The translations under genes were made by a program, and so were the position numbers. Source: Aphelocoma coerulescens (lineage: Eukaryota; Chordata; Aves; Passeriformes; Corvidae). From it: a stretch of 64,000 nt of DNA. Each line of letters begins with the position of its first letter. The first letter of the stretch is position 1. The notes under the pieces are model-generated. The model saw only the letters and a program-made list of their open reading frames with translations. It ran no database searches and was not told the origin of the DNA. The stretch is from assembly GCF_041296385.1 (NCBI RefSeq), contig NC_091013.1, positions 8,570,001-8,634,000 on the forward strand, given 5' to 3'. Positions 22,501-33,800 of the stretch are shown piece by piece.

Positions 22501-25500
22501 CATCTGTCATTTTAGGAAAAGCAGCTTTCAACTAACAAACATGAATATATCACTTAAAAATGCAAAATGAGCCAAGTGCCTTTGACAGGCATGCCATGTG
22601 CAAGGGAGATGCCTTTTGAAAACTGCACAGGGTGAAGTATCCACTCTGCATGAAGAGATGGTCTTGGGCTAGTACTGGGGTTTCCTGGCTAGCAGTGGTG
22701 TTTCATGGGCTAGTGCTGGGTTTTCATGGGCTAGCACTGGGGTTCCACAGTCATGTGCTGACAGCAGCAGCATGGTGTGTGAGGAATTTTGTCCATCATT
22801 CCCCAGAGAGCACCCTACGTGACACTCATTCATCTGTGTCTTTCTGCCCATGCCTTCCTCTGAATATTTCTGCCTTTTTTCCTCTTGATGCCTTCACCAC
22901 AGCAGCACCTCTGGAAGATCTGTTCTTCCTGCCTGTTAGCTCCACATGTCAACCCCAATCTTTGCTTCCTTTCAGCCTCCCTCTCCCAGACTCTGTCAGA
23001 GCTTCTGAAATGTCCCAGCACTGGAGCACGCCCCACAGCCCCACAGCAAGCACCCAGAATGGCCCTGAGTGGGATCCTAAAGGGACCAGTGTCCAAACAC
23101 AGATCATGTGCAACTGGCTGACATCCAGAGGGAAAAAGTTGGCCACAGGAGCTGGCAGTAACCAGCAGCTGGAAGGAGGGTCTAATAACAGCAAATGTTG
23201 AGTTACAGATTAGTATTTCTAAGTGTTGCTGCCACTAAACATCATGAAAAAGTAATAATAAGCTCCAAGAATTCTAGGAATTCTACAGAAGAAATGCATT
23301 ATTATGATTATTATTTTAAGACTGTCTCTAGTTCTACAGATATTTACAAGAGTAATTCTAAGTATCAGGGCATTTGCATTCAGTCAGGCAATTCACTGGT
23401 TTGGATTGGGGCCCTATTTGTCATCCTCGTATGACTAATCAGACCTTAGTTGGGGATTCCAAAACTTCATTACACACAGCTGGGTTGTCTGGGTATTGTT
23501 TTTATTTCCTTATCATTCTTTTGCTATTTGGAGAAAAGTTATCAGATTGCTAAACATTATTAAAATTTGATTTTAATTAACTTTTCCTCTCCATCAAAAG
23601 CTGTATTTTTATTATCACTGTAACTGCAGTTGTTACAGCTGTTCTGGTACAGAGTAATAAAATTATACTTCTGAACTGCCATTGAAAAAAGCAGGAAATA
23701 AAAATTATGTCCTTATATTAACTCTTTGACATAACAAGAATTTTTTTAAGTCTCCAAGAGCTCTTAACTTTGCTTTGGGTCTTATTTTTTTTATTCAACC
23801 AAGACATTTCCACACATTTCAGTCCTCTACTGTTGCTTGACTTCAGTCATGAAAATTTTCCTTTATCTCTGAACAGTCAAAACCTGACTTTCCCGTGAAA
23901 AGCAGATTGCTTAAATCTTGTGTGATGCCAGGAGTGCCAGAAACTCCAAATAACCATAAGCTTAAATAGTTGGAATTTTTTCTAGGAAAATTGACAGCTG
24001 AACTGGGAGGAAAAAAAGGACTGTGCCTTCAAATTCAATATATGTGACATTTGTTTAATTCATTCATAGCTCCACATGCTTCTTCCTATTAAAATGTCCC
24101 TTAAGAAAACTACAAAAATCTAACTTGTATTTGGAATTCAAATCTTTTTAAAGTTGCCTTGAATTTGCCTTTCAAGCCCCGGTCTTTTGGGTGATTTCAC
24201 ATTGCTGTCATCCTATCAAACATGAAGAATGAGCGTTACATTGCACAGAGAAACTCCAGACCAAACTGGAGTCTGGATGAATGCACACCTTGGCTCTGCG
24301 TTTTTCCAAGGCTCAATTCAAACAGTCCACAAAGGATCGATTCCCACTGCTACTTATGCTTGCACTTGTGTCTAAATTTGAGCTGTAAGTTGCAGACTGT
24401 GTTAGCTCTTAAATCTCTTGCTTTTCTCAGGGCAGTTAGGACACTCCAGGAGTTGGATGTCAGATAAAAAGCAGCATCGCAGGCACACCCGCTCACAGCT
24501 CCCACAGCAGGAACCCCATGCAGTGGACAGCCAAGACAGAGTAAAAATCCTGCAAACACCAGTGGTTATGTTGTTTGAACAGAGGGAATTGCACATGCAC
24601 AATCAGGAGCAATGGGAAAGCAGTTTGAGTTCTCACTGATTCCAGGCAATCCAATAGGATTCTTGCCTGTACTAACTCGGACACCACAGATGCAGTCACC
24701 GATGGCACCTATTACTGACACCTTCACCTCTCATGCTGACGAGACAATGAAGCAAGGAGGATTTGTCACCACAATCACCAAATTTCCACTGCCCCATGAA
24801 GCTTGAAATGGCTCAAAAAGGCTGCCCAGGAGAGAGGCTGTTACCTATGGGCAGGGTGGTGTTGGGACAGCTGATGGAGAAGCTGCAGCTGCATTCACAC
24901 TTCTGCTGGCAGTGGCCTCTTGTACAATGCTCTCATAGTAGTACAGTCCTTATACTCAAAGAAATACCCAAATGAAGGCCAGTGTTTTGGAAATGGGCAG
25001 CTACAAGGACAATACACAAAGGGGAAGCAAGAGATACCTGACCCATTAAGATCTGCTTCAGGTACATTTATTGTTCCAGTACATTGGAATGCTGAACTCT
25101 TACCAAAGCCTTGCAGCACAGATAAACTACAGAGATCATCACAATTTATTATGGACTTCTAACATTTTACTTTATCTTTTCTACGCCAATAATATCAGAT
25201 TAAAGCACTCCTTTTCCTCATGTTCTACTTTAAACAGAGTAATGTCAGTATTTTAATCTCTTCACATGTGGAAATCTAAGAATTCCTTAGGCTGTTAAAC
25301 TGCAGTTGCTCTGATGAAACTGCCATTGTTTTTCTTATTATCTCTTTCTTCATTTTTTGGCAAACAAGGTGGTCAAAACAGATTATTGAACCCAAGCATA
25401 CTCAGGCAGCACCTGCAGTGGGCAGAGCAACTTGGAGAACAGTTTGTGCTGAGGCCCCAGTGCCCACCCAAACCCATTAAGTATTTTACTCAGAAGGAGC

Positions 25501-26445
25501 TCTAGCTTGGCCCTGGGGATGTAGGAGATGCACTCCTGTGCACATTTCAGTCTCAGACACCAAATTAGTGAATCCGAGTGGGGAGGTATCTGGGGGTACT
25601 CCTGATCCAGAGGAAAATTCAGATGAGAAAAAAATGCTTTGGAGAAAGCTCCCAACACAGCACCCACACAGATTTTTATTCTAGCTGCCAGCAAGATCAC
25701 ACTTAGGCCACTTTGGTATAGCCACCCTCAAAATGCGGCAGAATTGGCACCTTTTTCTGTTTCCAGACTAACATTTCCCCTTGAGATTACTCTCTCCCCT
25801 CTGCAATTCCATGTCCCTTATTTTTAAAGAAGTGTTCCTTTCCTGACTAGGTGGTATTTCCCTCTTTGTCCAGGAAACAGCACAGAATGTGGGAGGGACC
25901 CTCAGAACTCCCTGGGCTCGCTCCCCTGTACTACCCCAGCACACAAACTCTGGCTGGGGCCAGGGCTTTTCTCACACTTTCACCAGTTTAGATTGCACAT
26001 TAAATGCTCATGGTAGGAAGTGCAAAAAGACATAAGCCCCAAATCTACCCGTAGTCAAGCTGCAGGGTTGACAGATGTCAAACGTAAAAGCATTGGAACA
26101 TATGATGCTCTGCCTGAAGCCTCCACTTCCATAAGCTTGGAGTGACTGGGGAATTCGCTTTCATGTGAAAGGCAGGAAAAAAGCCTCTAGTCTTTGTGGT
26201 TATGGAACAAAGCCTGAAAATGTAACCCCACAACACTTTGGCAGCTCAAAAAGTAAATGAGAAATGTGATGACTCCAGCCTTTTTTTTTTCTTACTCTCA
26301 TGACTTAGGGATTCTTTTATTAACATTTAAAGCTGGCCATCTGCAGACTGCTGAGCAACCAGAGCAGTTCATCTTGAGAAGTGCAGTCTGTTTCCTTGCA
26401 TCACTGCCTGCAAAACTCCAGGCCTGCGTGGCAGGCATGGCCACC
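19501..26445. other. RPGR-SRPX intergenic region
   Basis: Mostly AT-rich sequence with no gene I can support. It contains mixed ACA/TATA simple sequence near 20640-20745, an exon-like stretch with a strong acceptor at 20991-21086 (see findings), and a four-unit 21-bp minisatellite at 22666-22748. Moderately GC-richer stretches near 22780-23200 and 24200-25000 have short open frames on both strands but no recognisable protein features. Confidence 0.6.
22666..22748. repeat. Minisatellite, about 21 bp x 4
   Basis: Four adjacent imperfect units of the form GGGCTAG(T/C)(A/G)CTGGGGTTTC-AT, starting at 22666, 22687, 22707 and 22728. Units differ by a few substitutions and one is a base shorter. Confidence 0.85.
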
Positions 26446-26515
26446 TGGGATGGGATGGGATGGGATGGGATGGGATGGGATGGGATGGGATGGGATGGGA
26501 TGGGATGGGATGGGA
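26446..26515. repeat. (TGGGA)14 pentanucleotide array
   Basis: Fourteen perfect TGGGA units, followed by one TGGGG. The + strand is a regular series of GGG runs spaced by AT, able to form G-quadruplexes. It is open in every frame, which produces misleading MGWDG-type and IPSHP-type open frames. It lies about 740 bp upstream of the first SRPX start codon. Confidence 0.98.
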
Positions 26516-26741
26516 TGGGGGCTGTCAGCAGAAGGTGTCCCCACAGAGGTCCCACCTCGCCAGAAAAGTTACTGGAGGGAGCACGAAGGGCTCATCCTCC
26601 CCATCCTGCCCTTGTTCACTGGCAGCCTCCGTGCCTCGGAGGGACAGATGGGAGGACACCGGTGACAGACACACTGTCCCAGCCAGCTCAGTGCCCTGGT
26701 TGAGGTCGGGGCTCATAGCACCGAGCAGGGACACCACACCT

Positions 26742-26962
26742 GGGCTGCAACAACAGCAGCGTGGGCAGCAGGTCCAGGGAGGGGATTCTGCCCCTCTGCT
26801 CTGCGCTGGTGAGACCCCACCTTGAACAGTGCATGCAGCTCTGGGGACCCCAGCGCAGGAAGGACATGGATCTGTTGGAGCGAGTCCAGAGGAGACAGCG
26901 GGTGTGGAACTAGGCGATCTTTATGGTCCCTCCCAATCCAAATCATTCTGATTCTGTGATCT
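26742..26962 (+). mobile_element. CR1 LINE fragment with internal deletion
   Basis: Starts with CR1 ORF2-end sequence (a GCAGGTCCAGGGAGGGGATT-like part, GGTGAGACCCCACCTTGAAC, then GAGCGAGTCCAGAGGAG). It then jumps to a CR1 3' end (CTTTATGGTCCCTCCCAATC, ATTCTGATTCTGTGAT). The middle of the usual 3' region is missing. It directly abuts the duplicated SRPX promoter block and is absent from the corresponding place in the second copy. Confidence 0.85.
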
Positions 26963-27430
26963 CTCTCCGGGCCAGGGCACCACCGGGCGATGCCCGGAGG
27001 CCGCGTCGGAGGGCAGCGGGCGGCAGGAGCCCCTCGGGGGACAAGGCGTGCAACAGGCGACACCGGAGCCCCGGCGGACCCCAAGCACCGGAGCGCCTTG
27101 CCGGGAGGCGAGGCGGGGCCGGGCAGCGGGAGGAGGAGACTCCGGCGGCGCCCGGGAGCCGCTCGGAGAATGTCCCCGTCCCACTCCTCCTCCTGCCCCT
27201 CCTGCTGCTCCTGCTCCTGCCCCTTTGCCGCGCCGAGCCGCCGTGTGGAGCATGGGGAGCTGCTGGCTGCGCCTCGCCGCGCTGCTCGCCCTGGGCGCCC
27301 GGGCCAGCCTGGAGTACGAGGGTAGGGCAGGGGAGGAAAGGGCAGGGCAGGGCAGGGGGGAAGGGGCGGCGGGGCCGGGGCAGAGCCGGGCCAGGGAGCG
27401 GGGCCGGGGAGCGGGGCCGGGCCGGGGGCG
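26963..27430 (+). repeat. Duplicated SRPX promoter/exon 1 block, copy A
   Basis: This block matches 46241 to about 46718 with an offset of 19,278 bp. From 26963 to the exon donor I see one substitution (T near 27211, C in copy B). Past the donor the copies differ by small repeat-unit changes in a G-rich AGGGCAGGGG minisatellite and then by GC-box repeats. Homology stops after GGGCCGGGCCGGGGGCG. Confidence 0.95.
27252..27321 (+). CDS. SRPX: SRPX exon 1, copy A (signal peptide)
   Basis: The first coding exon of sushi-repeat-containing protein X-linked, a secreted or ER-associated protein (rat drs homologue) linked to apoptosis and growth suppression. ATG at 27252 starts MGSCWLRLAALLALGARASL, a typical short signal peptide with a Leu/Ala core, followed by EYE and the first base of a Gly codon. 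The donor is GTAGGG at 27322, phase 1, which fits exon 2. I chose this ATG because it gives the signal peptide; an in-frame ATG 68 codons upstream would bury it behind a Pro/Ala/Arg-rich extension. An identical exon lies at 46530-46599. The larger CpG island makes this copy a good candidate for the original first exon, but that is inference. Confidence 0.8.
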
Positions 27431-30400
27431 GTGGCGGGAGCGCCGCGGTGGCCGCGGCAGCCCGAGGGGCCGGGGGCCCGTCCTGCTCGCTCGCTCCCCG
27501 CCCGCAGCGCTTTGTGCCTCGCTCTGTGTCTGGTCCAGCCTGCGGCTCGTCCCGGGACGACCGTCAGCGCGGATGAAACCGCATCCTGGGTGGGGAGTGC
27601 CGGGTTATTGCTGGAGTGGGTTCGATTAAAGCTTCCCCCCGTGCCGGGTTTAAGCGCTGCTGGTGGCAGCCCGGCGCGTTCCCTCACCGGGTGTCTCCTC
27701 TGCACCTCCGTGCCGCCACCTTGGCGCTGGGAGAGAGGAGGTGACACCCGCTCAAAGCTGCTGAAGGAGAAGAGAGGTTCTGTGCTGTCCTTAATTGTAA
27801 AGGAGCGGCGAGGGTGAGTCCGATGGGCCAGCCCTGCCCCTTGGACCCTGGCACTTCGGAGCCTTTCACCAGTTTTTGGTGCCCGGGTGAGACTGTGCAT
27901 GCAGCAAGCTAATCTCAGTTTTCAGTGTGAAAAATGAATGGGTGAATCTGGCTGGGTTCTTAGGCGTCTAGTAAATAAAAAAATGTATGCTGATGCTATT
28001 TCACGTCTAATTGTTTGCATTTCCTGTGGCAAAATTGAAATGAGCTCAAATTTATGTTCCATTTCCATGCAAAAGGAAAGGGGTATGTGGGTTTGCCTGT
28101 TCTAGAGCAGCTGTGTCTTGTCCGATTAAACACGTCTGATTTGGCAGACATTGCAAGCAAAGCCAGTGTAAACTGTCATGCCCTGGTGGTGGTTTAACAG
28201 GTGTAGTCTGTGAGAATCTGTGGTCAGAACAGAGCCTTCCAAATAAGTGGGTATGGCTTCAAATTGAGGTGTGTTACTGTGGGTTGAAAGGGAAGAGCAG
28301 CAGTGAGCAGGAGAGAAAGGTGTCTAATACAACTCAGTTGCGTGTTGGTGATACCCACTTTTTGTTTCCTGGAGCTGTCCCTACTTAAAACATAGTTCTG
28401 TCCATGGAGGGGTGTAAAATGGCATAATGGTGGTATTTGTGAGTTGAGGTTTAGCTTTCCTTATTTTCGTTGGCGGGCTCTAAGTGGCTTCGTTCCAACA
28501 TGAAAAATGTTGGAACACACGTTTATGCTCTTTCTTTACCAAACACGAAGGTATTGGACACATCAGTTGCTAAATCAACAAAGGAAACAGAAGTTTCTGT
28601 CCTGGCATTTCTCTGAGGATTATTGTACTGCCAAATTCTCTTTATTTTCTTAGGAAGATGAGTGAATGCTTTAGTTTGCGGTTCATGTGAATGTTAGTGT
28701 TCAAGTAGTTTATAGAGGATGCTAATATCCTATCCTCTGTTTTCCTAAAAGGCCAAATGTAACCTCTCTAATCTCAAAAGTCTAATTTTTGCATGTAATC
28801 TTCAAGTGGGCTGCACAAAAGCCTGCTTGTTACGTGTTTCACTCATTTGAAAGTCCAATTTCCCCCTTATGCTTAGTGTCAAAGGCTCCAAAGAGCTTAA
28901 ATCATCAGCAGCTGTAATTGTAAACCCTAATATAAAGTTAATGTTTCCAGTTACTTTTCTTCTGTTTGTTTTTAGTAGAGAAATGTGATATTCTTTCAGA
29001 TCTTTATTCCCAGTAAGAAATCTAGTGAAACTGTAAATAGATATTTTCTCTAATGGTACTGTGTTGGTATGTAACCGTGCACATTAGGTACAGAATGCCA
29101 TTAAGTAAACTAAAATAGACTCAAAAAAAAAAAATATCTACAGCACGTGTGTTTGGGGCCCTCTTGATTATACAGGCACAAGCTTATTTAATGCTTACCA
29201 AGATGTTGGCACTGGACTACTTTGTAGGCAAAGCCAAGCAGGCTGTTTTGGACTGATGCAAAATGCTTGTATTCGATAGTAGATTGTTCTTTAAATATCA
29301 GAAGTAGTCTAATCTGCTCTTGAATTCATAATTTGGTAACACTGAAATTTTTGGTGTAGGACATTTGTGCTCCACAATCCAAAGACTATGTTAAACACCA
29401 CACCAAATCGGTATAATTTCCATGCACTAAGAGTTCTGCTACCAGTTTTTTGATGGCAGGCAAGTAGGAATCAAGCCAGTATTCCACCTGTGAAAATGTA
29501 ATTGAACTAATTATCTGCTTGGCATAAGGAGAAAAACTGAAAAATATCCAAGTAATTAAAATTCTTAAAATACTTAAAAGCCTTTGAAGCAGCAGCTGTT
29601 TTAACTGTAACTGTATTTTCAAATTTATAAAGGATGCTGTGGTATTCTCACGTTGGTACGTTCAAAGCTAATGAGGTACTGACAGAATCTCTCTGGTGGC
29701 ACAACTCAGAGGAAAGTCTGTTTTCTCTTCAAGAATAGTTTAGAGATGCACCTTTTTGGAAGTTAAAACAAGCATAAAACCCTTTTCCTAAGGACTGAAG
29801 AGGGAGATGTGATCTTTGAGCTCTTCATTGACTTTCTGTGGTGTTGAGGAGGGTACAGCTGCCCATATGTACACATGGAGATCACTTGTTCAGTACTTTG
29901 GGTATGTGAAGGTGAAATCAAATGACACTGTATGATATAAGGTTCTGGTATTTGTCTTACACTTCTGGTAGATGAAAAGAAGAGCTTATCTATGAGAGAA
30001 TGAATGTGAACTGTGCATTGGAACAGGGTATTGGTGTGAAGGGGCCATGAACCTTGAGAGAGATGTCATTAAAATCCCTTGAAGACCATGTAGTATTATG
30101 GAACTGTTTTCAAAGCTGTATGGGATTTAATTCAAAGAAAACAATATATATATGTGTGTGTAGTATGCTTATAATCCATGTATATTATGGATTAAATATG
30201 AGTAGATGGAAGTCAGACTGTGAAAAGGGTAGCTCTTCTCAAAGCTGTGTTCTTGATCAAGGGTGCAGCTGTGGGTGAGACTTCTGAGTGCTTCAGCTGT
30301 TCAGAGAGAGGCAGTCCTTGCCCAATAGTTTATACCATAAATAGACAAAGGATAGGAAGATGAAACTGAAGGAAGAAAGTATTTAAGATTTCTTAAAGTC

Positions 30401-30717
30401 AAATGGCAGACTTTAAAAAATATCACAATAATTTGATTTCTACTGGTAGCTCCTCTCCATCAGATCAAGCTGCAGAATGGTCAAGAGGCAGTCTCCAGAG
30501 CCCTGAGCAGCTGGGTGCTCTGCAGTGCCAAGGGTGGGGCCTGTTGTGTCAGCTGAGAGTCCTTTTGTTGTGTTTTTCTTTTAAACGCAGCTTGCTGGCT
30601 GCCTGTCAGTCCTGGGTGACAATTTGTATGTACAGGATCCATGTGTGGAGCTGCAGGTGCCACTCATGACCCGTGCTGGCCAAATACAGCACAAAAGCCA
30701 GCAGGTGAATACTCTAA

Positions 30718-30806
30718 GGAAAGGTGCCCCTGTCCACAGCAGGGAGTTGGAACTAGATGAGCTCTAAGGTCCCTTCCAATCCAAGGCATTCTGTGATGTT
30801 CTGAAT
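30718..30806 (+). mobile_element. CR1 LINE 3' end
   Basis: Contains GCAGGGAGTTGGAACTAGAT, then CTCTAAGGTCCCTTCCAATC and a terminal CATTCTGTGATGTTCTG. This is the standard CR1 3' end with its short octamer-like tail, on the + strand and heavily 5'-truncated. Confidence 0.85.
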
Positions 30807-33800
30807 ACAAGCAGGTAAGTGTGTTCTAAGGCACAGCTTTACCCACAGTTGTGCTTTGGATGGGCTGGCTCTGTCTAAACAGGCTCCAGTTAACCTGGAT
30901 AGTTGCATATGAATAAGACTTCCAGCAGCAGAGAAGCCCAATAGAAATGACATTCTCAGGTGACCTCAGGCATAACAGATATGTCATGTTTATATCAATC
31001 AATGTTAACTCATCTCCTGACACTGCTTTTATGTATTCCTGTGTGAAGTGGACCATTTTCATGAGCTGTGGTAATTCCCTACTGAAAACTCCTTGCGGCT
31101 TTTTAAGCATTATCAAAGCACTACATTTCTGTCTGAGTGGTCCTTAAATAATCAGGTCATTGCATCCTCTGTGCTCGGCCTGCTCACTCTTCAGCAGCAC
31201 CTGGGGTCTTCAGTGCAATCTCCAGGGTGAGATCACATAAACAGAGTGAAATTAAGGATATTTCAATGAGTTGTTGAACTGCCCTTTCTCTCACAGTGGA
31301 ATACACCTTGCCAAAAAGCACAGACAAACTAACTGCATTTAATGCCTTGGGTAGTTAAATCTGGGGAATCATTGGAGGTGGTACAGGAGGTGCAGTAGAA
31401 CCATCAATGACAGGGTTTTTTCATGCCTGCAAGCTGCTGTACCCCTTATCTTCTTGGTCCGCTGCAGTAGTAAGTGCTGGCAGATGTGACATGGGCTTCC
31501 CAAACATCTACAGTGTGGAAACACTGTGTTTATAAAAGCTTGCACTTGAGATAGCCATCAGTATGTGTGGGGTTCTTCCTGTGAAAAATATGAATGTGCT
31601 TATAATTTGGGTTATCAAAAATTATTCTAAAAGTAATTTGGAAGTGTTGTTTTACTTTTGTCTCCTTGTCTCTCTGACAGTTGAATTGAGTAGTTAGAAA
31701 GGAACATTAGTGAAATATGATTTTATTCTCTCACTCTAGAGCTATGAATGGAATGGGTGCTGACTGGTCAAATTTGTGGCTGATGAAGGTGCAGGGAACA
31801 AGATTTGGCAAGTTCTTGTGTTGGCATTCAGTTGAATAAGCCACTGATTTGAAAATTCACACTCCATACACATTTTACATCTAGCCTTAGGCAAGCTGCT
31901 TAGACTTTGCAGAGTTTGGAGATGGGCATGGGGTTAAGCCCACACTGAGATGTTTTGGTGCAATGTTGATAAATAGGAGTATCTTTGTTGGGAGAGACTG
32001 TTCCCAAGGCACAGATCCCCAGTCCAGCACTGTGATTGTGAAAAGCAGTGAAGAGGCAACCAAAACCCATCCCTCCCTCCCTGTACCCCCATCACACTAC
32101 TAATTTTTTGCCCAAAAAGCATATCAGTAATCTAATACTTCATAAAATTCTAATATGCAGTGCACTGTAATACAATTTAATATTGGCAATATTTGTGTCT
32201 TTCTTGGTACATCTGTAAAACCTCTGAAAGTACACGTTTTCCCCTAACTGGCATAACAAGTTACATGTTTCTTTAAATACTTGACTAATTTTTTCTGCTT
32301 CTAAAATGGCTGTTATGATTGATTTGGGTTTTTTTTTCTTTGAATTTGCTGTTTCAATTTATGTTATAAGTTAAAAATTACAGTGTGTGTGTATCACCCA
32401 TTTCAGGAGGCATTCACTTAAATTTTTTTAACACAGTAAATGAACATCTCGGCATACAGGACATGTCTGGCACTTCTCTGCCACTGTTTCTAACTATTGA
32501 TTGTATTTAAAGGGCACTGTTAAGTTTATTCAAACTGAAAATTTGTGCTGCAGTACCTTGAAAATGGCTCCAAATTATAGGTTTTAAATTTAACTATTTT
32601 GATCTTTCCTGTAACTTGAAATAGCCACTTAAGATCTCTGCCTGAGTTTGAAACCACTTTGACTTGTCATTTGGCATATCTTCATGTGAAAAGAGTTTTC
32701 TGGTTTTGTATATGAGACACCCAAGGAAAAAAAAGTATGTTTCTCCAAGTTAATACATATTGCAAGCACAGCTTTGCCAATATTTTCCTTTGAATTGCCT
32801 GAACAATCTTGACGAGATTTGTTGTGCCTGAGGAAATAAATGGTGTCTTTGGCATGTACATTACACACAGAAATGTGGAAGGAGTAGTTACATAGAGAGT
32901 AAAGCTCTGTCAAATGCAACATCAGGATGATAAGAAATCCCTCCCCAGCCCACCATTACCTCTTGGCAGCTTTATTTCTTGGCAGCTGCAGGGATTTTCC
33001 CTGAGAGAAATGTCTAAAATTACACTCCTTCTTCATTTCTCTGAAGATGGAGGGAGAATGCATTTAGCATGGGAGCACGTTAAGAGCCTGCTACCAGCCT
33101 GCAAAAGCGAGTCTGTCCAAATACCCTGGTGCTTGGCTACTGTTAAAATGAAACCCTTCTGCTGAAAGGCTTATTTGGGGAGAAACTGTTGCTGGTGAGT
33201 TTTTGCTTGTTTCCTAAATGGAAGTTACTGGACTGGCTGACTGGGCCTTATCATCAATGTTCTTGATTTTAATTTTAGTACTGTTCTTGTGCTTTTCCTC
33301 TAGCACTTAGCAGATGCTACTTGAAAATGCAGCTACTTTGCCTTCCTTCATCCTGTCATTCTTCTTAACAGTATCTCTTAATTTGATTGCTTTTGGGAGT
33401 TGAGTGTTCCCTCCAGGAAACATTAGGCAGCTGTGGCCTGTTGCTGATCCTGGTGGACTCTGTATTGTCCTCATGGCTGTCCTGGGCCTCCTCCTACCCA
33501 TCCCTGCTGCCTCTTTCCTGGCATACAAGACCTTGGGCAGGATCCTTTGCCTCAGTCTCTGTTCAGGTACTGAGACTACATGGCCCAGGTCCAGACCCTG
33601 ACCAGGGCTCCCAGCCATGTCTGCAGTGTGGGGAAGATTTCCAAAATAGCTTTCTCCCAAAACTATTTTGCACTGCTGGAAACATCCCCTCTTCTCTCAC
33701 CTGGGCAGCAGTTTTCAGCTCTTTGCTACTCTCCTGTTTGTGTATTTTAACTCAACCCCTGGACTGTGAGGTGGGCTGTCCAGCTGTCCTGCCTTCCCCT

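Larger units (their letters stand above)
26963..27830. promoter_or_regulatory. SRPX: CpG island / TATA-less promoter region of SRPX, copy A
   Basis: A stretch with very high G+C and many CpG dinucleotides, in a background of roughly 40% G+C. It covers the 5' flank, exon 1 and the start of intron 1, and contains many GGGGCGG/GGCCGGGG-type GC boxes. No TATA box is evident. The frame of the SRPX start is open upstream to an ATG at 27048. The island of this copy extends about 400 bp further downstream than that of copy B. Confidence 0.8.

Noticed and set aside
26298..26825. Open frames with MGWDG or IPSHP repeats
   Set aside because: These are translations of the TGGGA array and flanking repeat DNA, not genes.
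26713..27900. 395-codon minus-strand frame over the SRPX CpG island
   Set aside because: GC-rich DNA with few stops. The frame crosses the CR1 fragment and the antisense of exon 1, and no domain is visible.
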